Assembly (NCBI GenBank): GCA_016704445.1
Contig: JADJAE010000047.1
Location: 1 to 64,000 of the forward strand
DNA length: 64,000 bases
Source: Deltaproteobacteria bacterium
GTDB taxonomy: Bacteria; Myxococcota_A; Polyangia; Polyangiales; Ga0077539
Direction of reading: 5' to 3'
This document shows, in pieces, positions 9,291-19,681 of the stretch. The notes under the pieces are model-generated. The model was not told where the DNA came from. It ran no database searches and saw only the letters and a program-made list of their open reading frames with translations. How positions within the stretch are numbered: position 1 is the first letter of the stretch; each line of letters starts with the position of its first letter. The translations under genes were made by a program, and so were the position numbers.

Positions 9291-10750
9291 TCAGCGTCCC
9301 TGGACGGCGGTGCCGCCGACGGTCATCGACGAGATCTTGATCGTGGGGCAGCCGACGCCCACCGGGACGCTCTGCCCTTCCTTGCCGCAGGTCCAGATGC
9401 CATCGGAGACCTGCAGGTCGGTGCCGAGCATCGTGACCTTCGAGAGCGCGTCGGGGCCGTTGCCGATGAGGTTCACGTCCTTCACCGGCGCGGTGATCTT
9501 CCGTTCTCGATCAGGTAGGCCTCGCTCAGCGAGAACACGAAGTCCCCGGAGGCGATGTCCACCTGGCCGCCGCCGAAGCGCCGCGCGTAGATGCCGTTCT
9601 GCACCGAGCGGACGATCTCCTCGGGGTCGTGCGGACCCGCCAGCAGCAGCGTGTTGGTCATGCGGGGCATCGGCGTGGCGCGGAAGCTCTCGCGGCGCCC
9701 GTTGCCCGTCGGCGCGAGTCCGAAGTGCCGCGCCGAGAAGGTGTCGTGCAGGTACCCGCGGAGCTCGCCGTTCTCGATGAGCGTGGTGCTCGTCGGGGTG
9801 TAGCCCTCGTCGTCGACGTTGATCGATCCGCGCCCGTGGTCGAGGTCGCCGCGGTCGACGACGGTGCAGAGCGACGAGGCCACGGGGGTGCCGATGCGCC
9901 CCGAGTAGTTGCTCACGCCCTTGCGGTTGAAGTCCGCCTCCAGTCCGTGGCCCACCGCCTCGTGCAGCAGGATGCCCGCGTCGCCCGGGCCGAGCACTAC
10001 CTCCATCTCCCCAGCGGGCGCCTCGCGCGCGTCGAGCATCGCCACCGCGAGGCGCACGGCCTCGCGGGCGTGGTCGTCGACGGACTTGCCCGGCTGGTCG
10101 AAGTACTCCATCCCCACGCGCCCGCCGCCGCCAGAGCTCCCCGACTGGCGCTTGCCCTCGCGCTCGACGATGACCCGCACCCCGAAGCGCAGCATCGGCT
10201 GCACGTCGCGCACGAAGCGGCCCTCGCTGGTCGCGATGAGCAGCTCGCGCACGGACTCGTTGAGCGAGGCCTCGACCCGGTGCACCCGGGAGTCGGCCGC
10301 GTGGGCGGTGCGGTCGGCCTGGAGCAGCAGGTCACGCTTGCCCGCCCCGGCGACCACGATGGAGGGGACGGCGACGAGGTAGCGCTCGGGGTGCGCGCGG
10401 TCGGTCACCTCGGCGACCTCGCGGGCGTCGCCGCGGGCGATCTGCGCGGCGGTGCGGGCGGCGCGCAGGAGGGCCTCCCAGGAGAGGTCTTCGGTGTACG
10501 CGTAGCCGGCGGCGAAGCCGCGCTGCACGCGGATGCCCACGCCGACGGAGACGCCCCGGCTCGCGGATTTCACGATGCCCTCCTCGAGGACCATCGAGGC
10601 CCCGAGGCCGTACTCGGCGAAGAGGTCGGCGGCGTCGCCTCCCTGGGAGAGCGCGACGGTCAGCAGCTTGCGGGCGCGCTCGTGGTCGATCTCGAAGGGC
10701 CCACCGGGCGCGAACGGGGCGCGCGGGAGCGCGGTGTGTTGCAGGGTCAT
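9291..10750 (-). CDS. tldD: TldD metalloprotease subunit, one frame break near the 3' end
   Basis: It starts MTLQHTALPRAPF and carries the TldD zinc motif HEAVGHGLEADFNRKG, with HExxxH on the second half of the protein, so it is the catalytic partner of the following tldE. The frame breaks near 9483, inside LSEAYLIENG. The correct continuation KDVNLIGNGPDALSKV, then GVGCPTIKISSMTVGG, lies in another frame down to the stop at 9291. One missing or extra base explains this. Because the whole conserved C-terminus is preserved, I read it as a sequencing error in a functional gene. Confidence 0.88.
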
Positions 10751-10874
10751 GACGGATGCAGACTCCTTTCGGCGAGGCTCGTAGGTGTCTCGCGGCCAGC
10801 GGCCGCGGGAGCGCGAGCATACGACGCCGAAGGGCCGTGCGCTCCGTCTGCGATCGACGGCGCGCGACTCCCGC

Positions 10875-10964
10875 TCAGGGCGACGGAGCGCGGCCGAGGC
10901 GGAGCGTCGCGATCAGCAATCCGACGGAGATGAGGCCAGGAACGCTGGCAAGGAGGAGGTCCAT
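10875..10964 (-). CDS. Possible 29-residue single-pass membrane peptide
   Basis: ATG at 10962-10964 opens a short frame, MDLLLASVPGLISVGLLIAT, followed by a basic tail LRLGRAPSP and TGA. The hydrophobic stretch is long enough to span a membrane and is followed by arginines, which is typical of tiny membrane proteins. It sits alone in a roughly 300-base gap between tldD and the GST gene, which otherwise shows nothing I can support. There is no strong ribosome binding site. Chance open frames of this size are common, so this is tentative. Confidence 0.25.
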   Translation of the reverse strand: MDLLLASVPGLISVGLLIATLRLGRAPSP

Positions 10965-11049
10965 GAACTCCCGTTGAGCAGCGGGCGTGCCGGTGGGGCG
11001 ACGGCAGCGGGCTGCGCTCGCCTGCGGGATCAGGCGTGTGCGCCAGGAC

Positions 11050-11787
11050 CTACGAGCGCGTCGCCGCGTCCACGCGGTCGAGCCACGCGCGGAGGGCGGG
11101 CCGTGCCTCGACCTGCTCTCGCTGCCACGGGGTGAGCGCGCTGCGCAGGCTGTGGAGCTGGGCGAAGAGGCCGATGTCCGCCACGGTGATCTCCGAGCCC
11201 AGCCAGTAGCCCTCGCGCGGCGCCCTCGCGTCGAGCTGGTCGAGGGTGAGCGAGAAGCGCGCCCAGCAGGCCTCGGGGCCGCGGCGCCAGACGTCCCGCG
11301 CCCGCAGCGTCTCGATCACCGAGCGCCGCAGGAACACCGGGATCACCCGCCGGAGCAGGGCGGGCATCGCGGCGAAGTACGCCTCGCGCACCAGCGGCCA
11401 GTTGCGCTCATCGGCCCAGCGAGAGGCCACCAGGAAGCCGTTGAGCGCCGTGTCGCCGAGCTCCTCCCAGAGCCACGCCTCGGCCCTGAGCGCGGGGTCC
11501 GCCGGGAGCAGCGAGCGCCCGCCGAGGGACTCCAGCCGAGCGAGGATCGCCGTCGAGTCGGCGACCGGCTCGTCGCCCACCAGGAGCACCGGCACCTGCC
11601 CCGCCGGGTTGAGGTGCTTGAAGGTCGCGGGCTGCTCTCCGTGGCGCCGTGCGTACGAGAGCCCGGAGGCGCGCAGCGCGCGGTGGGCCTTCAGGCAGAA
11701 GGGCGAATGGCTCTCCAGCCCGGCGAGGCCGGTGTCGGCGAGCTCACAGAGGGTCAGTGCGGGAGTCGAGGAAATGGGGGCGTTCAT
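11050..11787 (-). CDS. Glutathione S-transferase family protein
   Basis: About 245 residues from ATG 11787 (MNAPISST), which has a GGAG upstream; a TTG/ATG-rich extension to 11817 is possible. The N-terminal thioredoxin-like domain has ESHSPFCLKAHRAL, with a Ser/Cys catalytic position, then NPAGQVPVLLVGD with the cis-proline and ADSTAIL, which normally contacts the glutathione gamma-glutamyl group. The C-terminal helical domain includes GYWLGSEITVADIGLFAQL, the usual N-capping/TVADI motif. The substrate is unknown. It is divergent from a WYL-domain regulator over a gap of about 100 bases, an arrangement that suggests the regulator controls this gene. Confidence 0.88.
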   Translation of the reverse strand: MNAPISSTPALTLCELADTGLAGLESHSPFCLKAHRALRASGLSYARRHGEQPATFKHLNPAGQVPVLLVGDEPVADSTAILARLESLGGRSLLPADPALRAEAWLWEELGDTALNGFLVASRWADERNWPLVREAYFAAMPALLRRVIPVFLRRSVIETLRARDVWRRGPEACWARFSLTLDQLDARAPREGYWLGSEITVADIGLFAQLHSLRSALTPWQREQVEARPALRAWLDRVDAATRS

Positions 11788-11886
11788 GGGGGGCTCCGGT
11801 CTTGAGGGGACGAGCACTGGGGGAGCGGGGCGACTGGAGCCAACTGATAGCTGGTCGTTTTGTCAGGTGGGTGTCAGGTTTCGACG

Positions 11887-12534
11887 ATGCGCCGCACCGA
11901 GCGTCTCTTCGCCCTCTCCGAGGCCCTGCGCGCCCGCCGCACGGGCATCACCGCCGAGGCCCTGGCCGAGCGCTTCAACGTGAGCCTGCGCACCATGTAC
12001 CGCGACCTGGAGAGCCTCCGCGCAGCCTCGCTTCCGGTGCACGCCGAGCGGGGTCGCGGCGGGGGCTACGCGCTCGACCGCTCGTACGCCCTGCCGCCGG
12101 TGAACTTCACCGCCCGCGAGGCGTCACTGCTCGTCACCGCGGGTCGGCTGCTCATCGACCAGCGCTGGATGCCCTTCACCGACACCCTGGCGACGGCGCT
12201 CGACAAGGTCGAGTCGGCCCTGCCGCCGCGGGGGCAGCGAGACCTCGCGGCGCTGCGACGCTCGCTGTCCTTCGTCGGGGTCCCGGCGCGGAGCTGCGAG
12301 CCCGAGGTGCGCGAGGTGATCGAGAGCGCGTGGATCGAGCAGCGCCCGCTGCGCATTTGTTACGACGGCGCGCGAGGCGAGGCCGACCGCACGGTGCGCA
12401 TCCGCAGCGTGGTGATGGAGCGCACCGAGACCCTGCTCAACTGCGACGACCTCGACAAGGGCGAGGCCCGGCAGTTCAAGCTTCACAAGGTCATGGCGGC
12501 GAGGCTCGTCGAGGAGGCTTCGAGCGTCAGTTGA
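11887..12534 (+). CDS. YafY-type HTH and WYL-domain transcriptional regulator
   Basis: About 215 residues. I chose ATG 11887 (MRRTERLFALSEALRARR) because the DeoR/YafY winged helix normally starts this way; a TTG nine codons upstream is less likely. The HTH region includes ITAEALAERFNVSLRTMYRDLESL, followed by GRGGGYALD, the usual hinge. The WYL domain is short (ESAWIEQRPLRICYDG, RTVRIRSVV) and ends QFKLHKVMAARLVEE. WYL domains bind single-stranded DNA or small ligands. The divergent GST gene is the obvious target candidate. The 3' end overlaps the convergent small gene by eight bases. Confidence 0.86.
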   Translation: MRRTERLFALSEALRARRTGITAEALAERFNVSLRTMYRDLESLRAASLPVHAERGRGGGYALDRSYALPPVNFTAREASLLVTAGRLLIDQRWMPFTDTLATALDKVESALPPRGQRDLAALRRSLSFVGVPARSCEPEVREVIESAWIEQRPLRICYDGARGEADRTVRIRSVVMERTETLLNCDDLDKGEARQFKLHKVMAARLVEEASSVS

Positions 12535-12808
12535 GCTCGGTGGGGTCGATCTTCGGTGGCACCGCGACGGGGGCTGGAGCCTCCGGCTCTGCGGCGACCT
12601 CCGGGTTGTCGGCGGCCTCGCGCGCGGCGGCGGCGTTGGTGGTGTACTCCGCGGCGCGCTTCGGCATGGGCTCGCGCTCGGCGGCGCGCTCCCACTGTCG
12701 GGCGGCCTCGCGCCACGCGGTCACCCGGGCGCTCTCGTCTCCCGCGGCGCGCGCCTTCTGCTCTGCGGCCGTCGCCTTCGCGACGTGGGGGTTCTTTCCA
12801 AAGCTCAT
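12527..12808 (-). CDS. Small conserved hydrophilic protein of unknown function
   Basis: A 93-residue protein from ATG 12808 (MSFGKNPHVAKATAAEQKA). It is rich in Ala, Glu and Arg and looks largely helical. Its core, AWREAARQWERAAEREP...RAAEYTTNAAAARE, resembles a TPR-like helical hairpin, and it ends in a Pro/Glu-rich tail (EPEAPAPVAVPPKIDPTELN). I know no function. The codon pattern and the clean frame support a real gene. The region from 12809 to 13004 upstream holds no further gene. Confidence 0.65.
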   Translation of the reverse strand: MSFGKNPHVAKATAAEQKARAAGDESARVTAWREAARQWERAAEREPMPKRAAEYTTNAAAAREAADNPEVAAEPEAPAPVAVPPKIDPTELN

Positions 12809-13004
12809 GTGGTCTCCGATGCCTCCAGAAAGTGCGTCATGCCACATCGCCGCAGCGGCCGCTCGGTGACATGACATATCCTGTCCGCGGTGCGAGGCCC
12901 CGTCGCTGGGCCAATCCATCCCTTCCAGCGCCGGGGGATCTTGTCTATCCTCCCGATCCTTCCGTCGCGGACAGGCCGCGGCGACGAGCGCAGAGGCGAA
13001 GTCG

Positions 13005-13391
13005 ATGCACGAGCAGGACATGGCGATCTTGAAGTCCCTGGTGGCGGTGGCCTGGATCGATGGGCAGTTCGCGAGCGAGGAGCGCGAGCACCTCGACGCG
13101 CTGATCAACGCGTTCGGCGCGACGGAGGCCGAGGCCGCGGCCGTGCGCGATTTCGCGTCGACGCCGCGCAGCCTCGCGGACATCCCCCTGACCGACCTCT
13201 CCGCCGACGACCGTCGCACGCTGCTCAACCACGCGGTGGTGCTCACGCACATCGACGGCGAGCAGACGGGCGTGGAGAAGGCCTTCGTGGGCGACCTCAC
13301 GCACCTGCTGCGCATCCCCGAGGCCGAGTCGACGCGCATCGTGGAAGCTGCGGAGGCGCGGGTGAAGCGCCTCCTCCAGCAGACCACCTGA
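13005..13391 (+). CDS. TerB-like (tellurite resistance/DjlA-type) helical protein
   Basis: A 128-residue all-helical protein. MAILKSLVAVAWIDGQFASEE at the start and LTHIDGEQTGVEKAFVGDL later are the two DG...E repeats of the TerB fold, in which acidic residues bind a divalent metal. TerB proteins occur in membrane-stress and tellurite-response complexes, and standalone copies are frequent in myxobacteria with no known role. A second ATG at 13020 is an alternative start. It is convergent with the next gene. Confidence 0.75.
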   Translation: MHEQDMAILKSLVAVAWIDGQFASEEREHLDALINAFGATEAEAAAVRDFASTPRSLADIPLTDLSADDRRTLLNHAVVLTHIDGEQTGVEKAFVGDLTHLLRIPEAESTRIVEAAEARVKRLLQQTT

Positions 13392-13398
13392 ACCCTCT

Positions 13399-14739
13399 CT
13401 AGAACCTGATCTGCGGCAGACCCCCAGGCGCCGCCTGGGGAGCGGGCCGCGAACCACCACCCAGCATCTCGGGCAGGCCACCCGTCATCCGCGCCATGTC
13501 CGCAGCGATCTGCTGCGCGGCTCGGGCGGCGTTGACCAGCGTCGTCACCTGCGGCGGCGTGAGGGTCAGGGTCACCACGGCGCTGCGGTCATCCTGGGCG
13601 ATGCGGAGCTGGTCGACGGCCGCGCGCGCGACGCCGAAGCCCGCGTCGATGCGGTCGAAGCGCTCGCCCGCGTCGCGCCCGCCGGTGAGCCCCGCCATCG
13701 CGCGCATCGCGCCGAAGCCCTGCTGCGCCTCGCCGATGCCCGAGAGGAGCTCGGCCTTGCGCGCGGCCCAGAACGACTGGAGCGCCGCGGTGAAGGGCCG
13801 GGCCACGGTCGCCGAGGGAAACTCCCCGCGCGCCAGCGCCGAGACGCCGTTGCCCACGAGGCTGATGGCGACGCCGCCGGTCTCCATCTGCCTCGCCAGC
13901 GTGAGGTCGGCGCTGCTGGGGTTGGCGCGCACAAGGTCGTCCGCGAACTCGTTGACGGTCTGCTGGTTCTGCGTGCGGATGGCCGCCACGTCGACGGCGA
14001 CGGCGACGGCCTGCTGCGCCCCGAGGCGGTCCATCATGCGGGCGAGGGAGGAGGAGGAGCTCAGGCCCGGCGCCTCCTGGTAGGCGAAGCGCAGCGCGGT
14101 GGGCATGTACCCCTGCTCGGCCACGAGCATGCTGCCATCCATGAAGTGCACCGCCGGGTCGCGCGGCGTCCTGGTCGATCCGCGCAGCACCGGGGTGAGC
14201 ACGGTGTGGCCGTTGACCGTCGTGGTGGTGGTGGTGCCCTGGGAGAGGCCCATCACGGCGTCGAAGCACTGCCGGGCCTTCGCCGGGGTGACGTCGTGCA
14301 CGCCGGTGGCGACCCACGCCGAGGTCGACCGGCCAGCGAGCAGATCGCGGTCGGCGCCGACGAACACCGTCCGCACGTGGTCGACCGGATCGAAGCTGCA
14401 GCGGGTGACGACGTCCTGCATCTGCCGGGAGAGGGCGGTCTCCCGGGCGCTGGCGTCCGGGGCGGGGTGGGTGATGGTGCGGCGCAGATCGGCGAAGGGA
14501 GGGAAGACGCGGAACTGCCCGAGCTCGACGCGGGCGACGACGAAGCTGTTGGGAGGCATCCGGCTGAGGGCGTTGGCGGAGGTCTTGTTCTTCCGCCACA
14601 TCCAGAAGGCGGTGCCGCCCACCGCGGCGAGGCTGCCCACGACGACGACGCCCACGACTCCGACCATCACGTTCTTGTTCAAGGCGACCGGTGAGCGCTT
14701 TCTGCGGCCAGTCAACCCATCGCGCCGCGGCGCGGACAC
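13399..14739 (-). CDS. Membrane-anchored protein of unknown function in the B12-riboswitch operon
   Basis: A 446-residue protein. The GTG start at 14739 gives a basic N-terminus, then one transmembrane helix (VMVGVVGVVVVGSLAAVGGTAF, split here as residues about 25-46), so it has an N-in/C-out topology with most of the chain outside the cytoplasm. The outer part is rich in Ala, Thr and Val. It has a TTTTTT tract and a helical AARAAQQIAADMARM near the end, followed by a Gly/Pro tail. I do not recognise a family. It starts eight bases after the surface-protein gene on the same strand, so it is likely the third gene of that transcript. Confidence 0.72.
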   Translation of the reverse strand: MSAPRRDGLTGRRKRSPVALNKNVMVGVVGVVVVGSLAAVGGTAFWMWRKNKTSANALSRMPPNSFVVARVELGQFRVFPPFADLRRTITHPAPDASARETALSRQMQDVVTRCSFDPVDHVRTVFVGADRDLLAGRSTSAWVATGVHDVTPAKARQCFDAVMGLSQGTTTTTTVNGHTVLTPVLRGSTRTPRDPAVHFMDGSMLVAEQGYMPTALRFAYQEAPGLSSSSSLARMMDRLGAQQAVAVAVDVAAIRTQNQQTVNEFADDLVRANPSSADLTLARQMETGGVAISLVGNGVSALARGEFPSATVARPFTAALQSFWAARKAELLSGIGEAQQGFGAMRAMAGLTGGRDAGERFDRIDAGFGVARAAVDQLRIAQDDRSAVVTLTLTPPQVTTLVNAARAAQQIAADMARMTGGLPEMLGGGSRPAPQAAPGGLPQIRF

Positions 14740-14746
14740 TAGCAGG

Positions 14747-15445
14747 TCATCGCCCGTGCAACACCCCGATGGCGTCGAGGTCGAAACCCGTCGCCGGGGC
14801 CATGAGGCCCTGCGTGGAGAGGTCGCGGATGCGGACGAAGCGAGCGCGGGTGAGGCGCACCGTCGCGAGGTCGAAGCCGTCGCCGCCCGCGACGCGAGGG
14901 TCGAGGGGACAGAGGCCGTTGGAGGGCGAGGCGTAGACGGGGGTCCAGCCCGCGCAGCCGGTGTGCGGCCGCGCGCCCCGAGGGTCGCAGGGGAAGGTCA
15001 CCCAGGTGACGCCGTCCTCGCTGACGGACACCTCGCCGAGCTCCTCCCAGTAGCGCTCCTCGGCCCCGGGGACCATGAACGCGTTCTCGAAGACCACGAG
15101 GTCGTCGCCCGGGCCGTCGACGATGTCACGGTCGAAGCCCAGCACGATCTCGCCGCCCTGGCCGAGCGAGACCGTGTCGGTTCCGCCGCGCAGGTCGCCG
15201 GCGCCCTGAGGGGGGCCGAGGACGATGTCGGGCATCGAGGAGTGCCCGAAGCTCGCCCCTTCGCCCGCACGGAAGGACACCACGCGCGACGCGTAGGGGC
15301 CTCCCACCACCCGGCCGTCCGAGCGCGCCGAGGCGTCCGTGAAGGCGCACGGGGTCGACGCGTCGGAGGGAGCGTCCGAGGGGTCGATGGGCGTCCCGCC
15401 GCAGCCCGCGAGGGCGGCCGCGACGAGGGCCAGCGAGGGCCTCAC
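14747..15445 (-). CDS. Cell-surface lipoprotein, second gene of the B12-riboswitch operon
   Basis: About 232 residues from a GTG start at 15445 that overlaps the previous stop (GTGA). The N-terminus MRPSLALVAAALAGC ends in a lipobox with the acylated Cys at residue 15. The rest is a beta-rich surface domain with blocks GEGASFGHSSMPDIVLGPPQ, GGEIVLGFDRDIVDGPGDD, VFENAF and GEVSVSEDGVTWVTFPC, and near the end GGDGFDLATVRLTRARFVRIRDL. These blocks match a family usually annotated only as cell surface protein in Proteobacteria and Myxococcota. Its link to cobalamin uptake is inferred from the riboswitch-led operon. Cysteines near residues 150-170 could form disulfides. Confidence 0.8.
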   Translation of the reverse strand: MRPSLALVAAALAGCGGTPIDPSDAPSDASTPCAFTDASARSDGRVVGGPYASRVVSFRAGEGASFGHSSMPDIVLGPPQGAGDLRGGTDTVSLGQGGEIVLGFDRDIVDGPGDDLVVFENAFMVPGAEERYWEELGEVSVSEDGVTWVTFPCDPRGARPHTGCAGWTPVYASPSNGLCPLDPRVAGGDGFDLATVRLTRARFVRIRDLSTQGLMAPATGFDLDAIGVLHGR

Positions 15446-16785
15446 GGGACGAAGGCGACGCCGTAGGGCGGCCGCGCGCCGGTGCTGAGCGTCATGGTCG
15501 TGAGGGCCGTTCCGTCGGGGCGAAACACCCGCACCCCGGAGCTCCCAGGGGTGCGGTCGAGCACCCAGACGTTGCCGCTCGGGTCGCGCGCGATGCCCGC
15601 GAGGCTGCCCGCGGTGACGATGGTCGAGCCGACGGTTCCGGTCGCCAGGTTGAACTCCACCACGCGGTTGTCCGCGACGCTGGCGTCGCCCATCGCGAGC
15701 CGCGACACGATCGCCCAGCCGCGCGACTCGTCGAGCATCACGATGCTCCCGAGGTCGCCGCCCAGCGCGGTCTCGGACACGCTCATCCCCTGCACGCGCC
15801 GGGTCGCCGGGTCGACGCGCTCGATGCGCCCGTCGAGCGTCTGCGGCGGAGAGAAGGCCACCACGCCGGCCTCGGCGACCACGATGGACGCGCCGCTCGG
15901 GGTGGTCACCATCGACACCGGGTTGCGACCGGTGAGCTGCACCGGCTGCACGCCGGTGGCCGCCGGGTCGACGTCGACCAGCGAGAGGTCGGAGGCGTTG
16001 ATCACCGCCAGCGTGCCGTTGGTCACCGGCACATAGCTGTTGAGGTTCTGGAGCGAGACGAAGATCGAGCCGCCCACGCGGACGATGCTCGATGCCTCGA
16101 GCGAGCCGTCCATGTCCGCGGCGGAGCGCAGCGGCGTGAGGTCGACGCTGCCGGTGACGCCCGCGGCGCCGTCGCGGGAAGGATCGATGACGCCGAGCCG
16201 GGGGAGGGCGTACTGCACCACCACGGCGCGCGTCGGGGAGAGCGTGAGCACGTCGTAGGGGTTGACCGAGTAGGGCATCGGGGCGCCCGCGTCGGCGGCG
16301 CCCATCATGCGCAGCGGGATGCTTCGCGCGATGGCGGGCAGGTTGCTCGGGTCGAGCACCGCGATGGCGTCGTTGCCGCGGAGCAGGTTGTAGACGATGC
16401 AGCCGCTCTCGACCGGGACGTGATCCTGGTCGGGGGACATCGTCCCGCTGACGGTGATCGACGGCGTCGGACCGATGGGGCCGAGGCCGTAGCCGCCGTT
16501 CATGAAGTCGGTGGTGGTGACCAGCGCGCGGGTGATGGAGCAGGCGGCGCCGCCGTCGCTCGCGTCCGTCGCGGGGCGGTCGGAGGCGACGTCGGCGGTG
16601 GAGGCGTCGACGACGTCGAGCGCGACCGGGACGTCGGTGGAGCCCGCGTCGGCGGAGCCCGCGTCGGTGCCGACGTCGTGGACGCCGACGTCCGCGGTGG
16701 ACGCGTCGGCGGGCGCCGGATCGTCGGAGCAGCCGACCGTCAGCGCAAACAGAGAACCGATGGAACCAATGAGGATACGACGCAT
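15442..16785 (-). CDS. Beta-propeller (YncE-like) lipoprotein under a cobalamin riboswitch
   Basis: A 447-residue lipoprotein. MRRILIGSIGSLFALTVGC gives a signal peptide with Cys19 as the lipid-anchor residue. An Asp/Ala/Ser/Thr-rich linker follows to about residue 75, then repeated blade-like segments (NDAIAVLDPSNLPAI, LAVINASDLSLVDVDP, RIERVDPATRRVQGM, VVEFNLATGTVGS, VWVLDRT). These look like a YncE/DUF5074-type beta-propeller. A good ribosome binding site (GGGAGGT) precedes ATG 16785. The cobalamin riboswitch 140 bases upstream on the same strand says expression is B12-repressed. In Bacteroides, BtuG is a surface beta-propeller lipoprotein that captures B12; a similar role here is an inference. 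Confidence 0.82.
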   Translation of the reverse strand: MRRILIGSIGSLFALTVGCSDDPAPADASTADVGVHDVGTDAGSADAGSTDVPVALDVVDASTADVASDRPATDASDGGAACSITRALVTTTDFMNGGYGLGPIGPTPSITVSGTMSPDQDHVPVESGCIVYNLLRGNDAIAVLDPSNLPAIARSIPLRMMGAADAGAPMPYSVNPYDVLTLSPTRAVVVQYALPRLGVIDPSRDGAAGVTGSVDLTPLRSAADMDGSLEASSIVRVGGSIFVSLQNLNSYVPVTNGTLAVINASDLSLVDVDPAATGVQPVQLTGRNPVSMVTTPSGASIVVAEAGVVAFSPPQTLDGRIERVDPATRRVQGMSVSETALGGDLGSIVMLDESRGWAIVSRLAMGDASVADNRVVEFNLATGTVGSTIVTAGSLAGIARDPSGNVWVLDRTPGSSGVRVFRPDGTALTTMTLSTGARPPYGVAFVP

Positions 16786-16864
16786 GAACAGACCTCCCGC
16801 GCGCACCCGCGCGGACCGTTGGGGATGGTCGCGCACGGCCGTTGAGGGCAGATGGAGGGGCTTC

Positions 16865-16889
16865 GGATGCCGGTCGTAGACAGGCATCC
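16865..16889 (-). promoter_or_regulatory. Hairpin between the cobalamin aptamer and the start codon
   Basis: A perfect seven-base stem, GGATGCC/GGCATCC, with an 11-base loop lies about 35 bases after the aptamer. There is no T-tract, so it is not a standard terminator. A CCTCC just after it could pair with the GGAGG of the ribosome binding site, which would fit translational control. This pairing is inferred by eye. Confidence 0.4.
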
Positions 16890-16923
16890 GACGCACAACC
16901 CACACCCCGTGGCAGCGCGCGAT

Positions 16924-17075
16924 GCGATGACAGCCGGTCTCCTGGCTCCCGGATCATCCTTCGACGGCGCCTTCCCCAGCGCTTCGCGCCACGTGGCAAT
17001 TGCCGTCGTCGTTCCCGGTTACAGTGGCGGGGGCCGCGCCGGTCTTCCACCGGACTTCCCAAGCGCTGTCATCGC
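16924..17075 (-). promoter_or_regulatory. Cobalamin (B12) riboswitch
   Basis: Read on the minus strand, the segment has the conserved landmarks of the adenosylcobalamin aptamer in order. GGGAAGTCCGGTG comes first, then GCGGCCCCCGCCACTGTAA with the invariant GCCACTG block, then a GGGGAAGGCG element, and last the B12 box GAGCCAGGAGACCGGC. The outer P1 stem is an exact 11-base pairing: GCGATGACAGC at the 5' side and GCTGTCATCGC at the 3' side. It lies 138 bases upstream of the beta-propeller lipoprotein start. Binding of B12 normally switches the downstream gene off. Confidence 0.93.
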
Positions 17076-17273
17076 GACGTCAGATGTCAAACAGCTCGAA
17101 AGGCGCGGAGGCCGATGAGCGAGGCGGCTTCTACGCGAGCGCCTCGTCCATGGTCAAGGTCCGCGGCCAACCTCCGACTCCGCGTGGCTCGTCGTGGCAC
17201 AACCTTCCCACTCCCTGATCGCGCTATTTCCGCAGCGCGGCGTGTGGCACTCTCCCTGCTCAGGATGGCACCC

Positions 17274-17864
17274 ATGAAACGACGAACCTCTCTCAGGGCG
17301 CCCTTCGTCCTGACCCTCACCGCGACGACGGCCCTGGGCTGCGGCGCGAGCGTGACCCTGCCGCCCGCCCCTCCCGCAGACGCCTCGGTGGACGCCGACT
17401 CGGGCCCCTCGACCGACCGCGAGACCCCGGTCGACCGGCCCGTGGTGATCGAGACGGACGTGCGCCGGGCCTGTCCCCCGACGCTCCCGGCCGAAGGGGC
17501 TGCGTGCACGCCCGGGGTCGATCCCGAGACCTGCCACGACCCCTCGGCCTTCGTGGACGGCTGCCCCCCTGGCACCGGGGTGACCATGCTCTGCGACCCC
17601 GGCACGCAGCGCTGGCGACTGCTCCCGATCTCCTGCAACCCGCCTCCGCCGCCGCAGTGTCCGCCGACCAGGCCGAGCGACGGGTCGCCCTGTCCGTCGG
17701 GCTCCTACGGCCCGACGCCGCTCCGGTGCATGTACGACCTCTGCGGCGACAGCTACTCCACCCAGGCGACCTGCGACGGTCCCACCGCGCAGTGGTCGGT
17801 GCAGCAGGCGTCGTGCAACCCGCCGCCGCCGGTCGACGCGGGCCCTCCGCCTTCCGACGTCTGA
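17274..17864 (+). CDS. Cys-rich lipoprotein of unknown function
   Basis: About 196 residues from ATG 17274 (MKRRTSLRAPF); an in-frame ATG three codons earlier is also possible. The signal peptide ends in the lipobox ALGC. A spacer rich in Pro, Asp and Ser follows. The mature part has two related halves with paired cysteines: ACPPTLPAEGAACTPG...CHDPS..DGCPPG...LCDPGTQRW...SCNPPPP, then QCPPTRPSDGSPCPSG...CMYDLCG...TCDGPTAQWSVQQASCNPPPP. The duplicated W-x-x-x-x-x-SCNPPPP ending is the clearest sign of an internal repeat. It is convergent with the kinase gene, seven bases away. Confidence 0.75.
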   Translation: MKRRTSLRAPFVLTLTATTALGCGASVTLPPAPPADASVDADSGPSTDRETPVDRPVVIETDVRRACPPTLPAEGAACTPGVDPETCHDPSAFVDGCPPGTGVTMLCDPGTQRWRLLPISCNPPPPPQCPPTRPSDGSPCPSGSYGPTPLRCMYDLCGDSYSTQATCDGPTAQWSVQQASCNPPPPVDAGPPPSDV

Positions 17865-17871
17865 TCGGCCC

Positions 17872-19668
<1,797 letters not shown>

Positions 19669-19681
19669 GGTGGGGCCCGCA

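Noticed and set aside
7923..10750. TldD/TldE pair as part of a RiPP cluster
   Set aside because: No precursor peptide, cyclodehydratase or transporter gene is nearby. The pair fits the usual housekeeping role.
16865..16889. Hairpin after the B12 aptamer as an intrinsic terminator
   Set aside because: The stem is only seven base pairs and no T-tract follows, so translational control is more likely.
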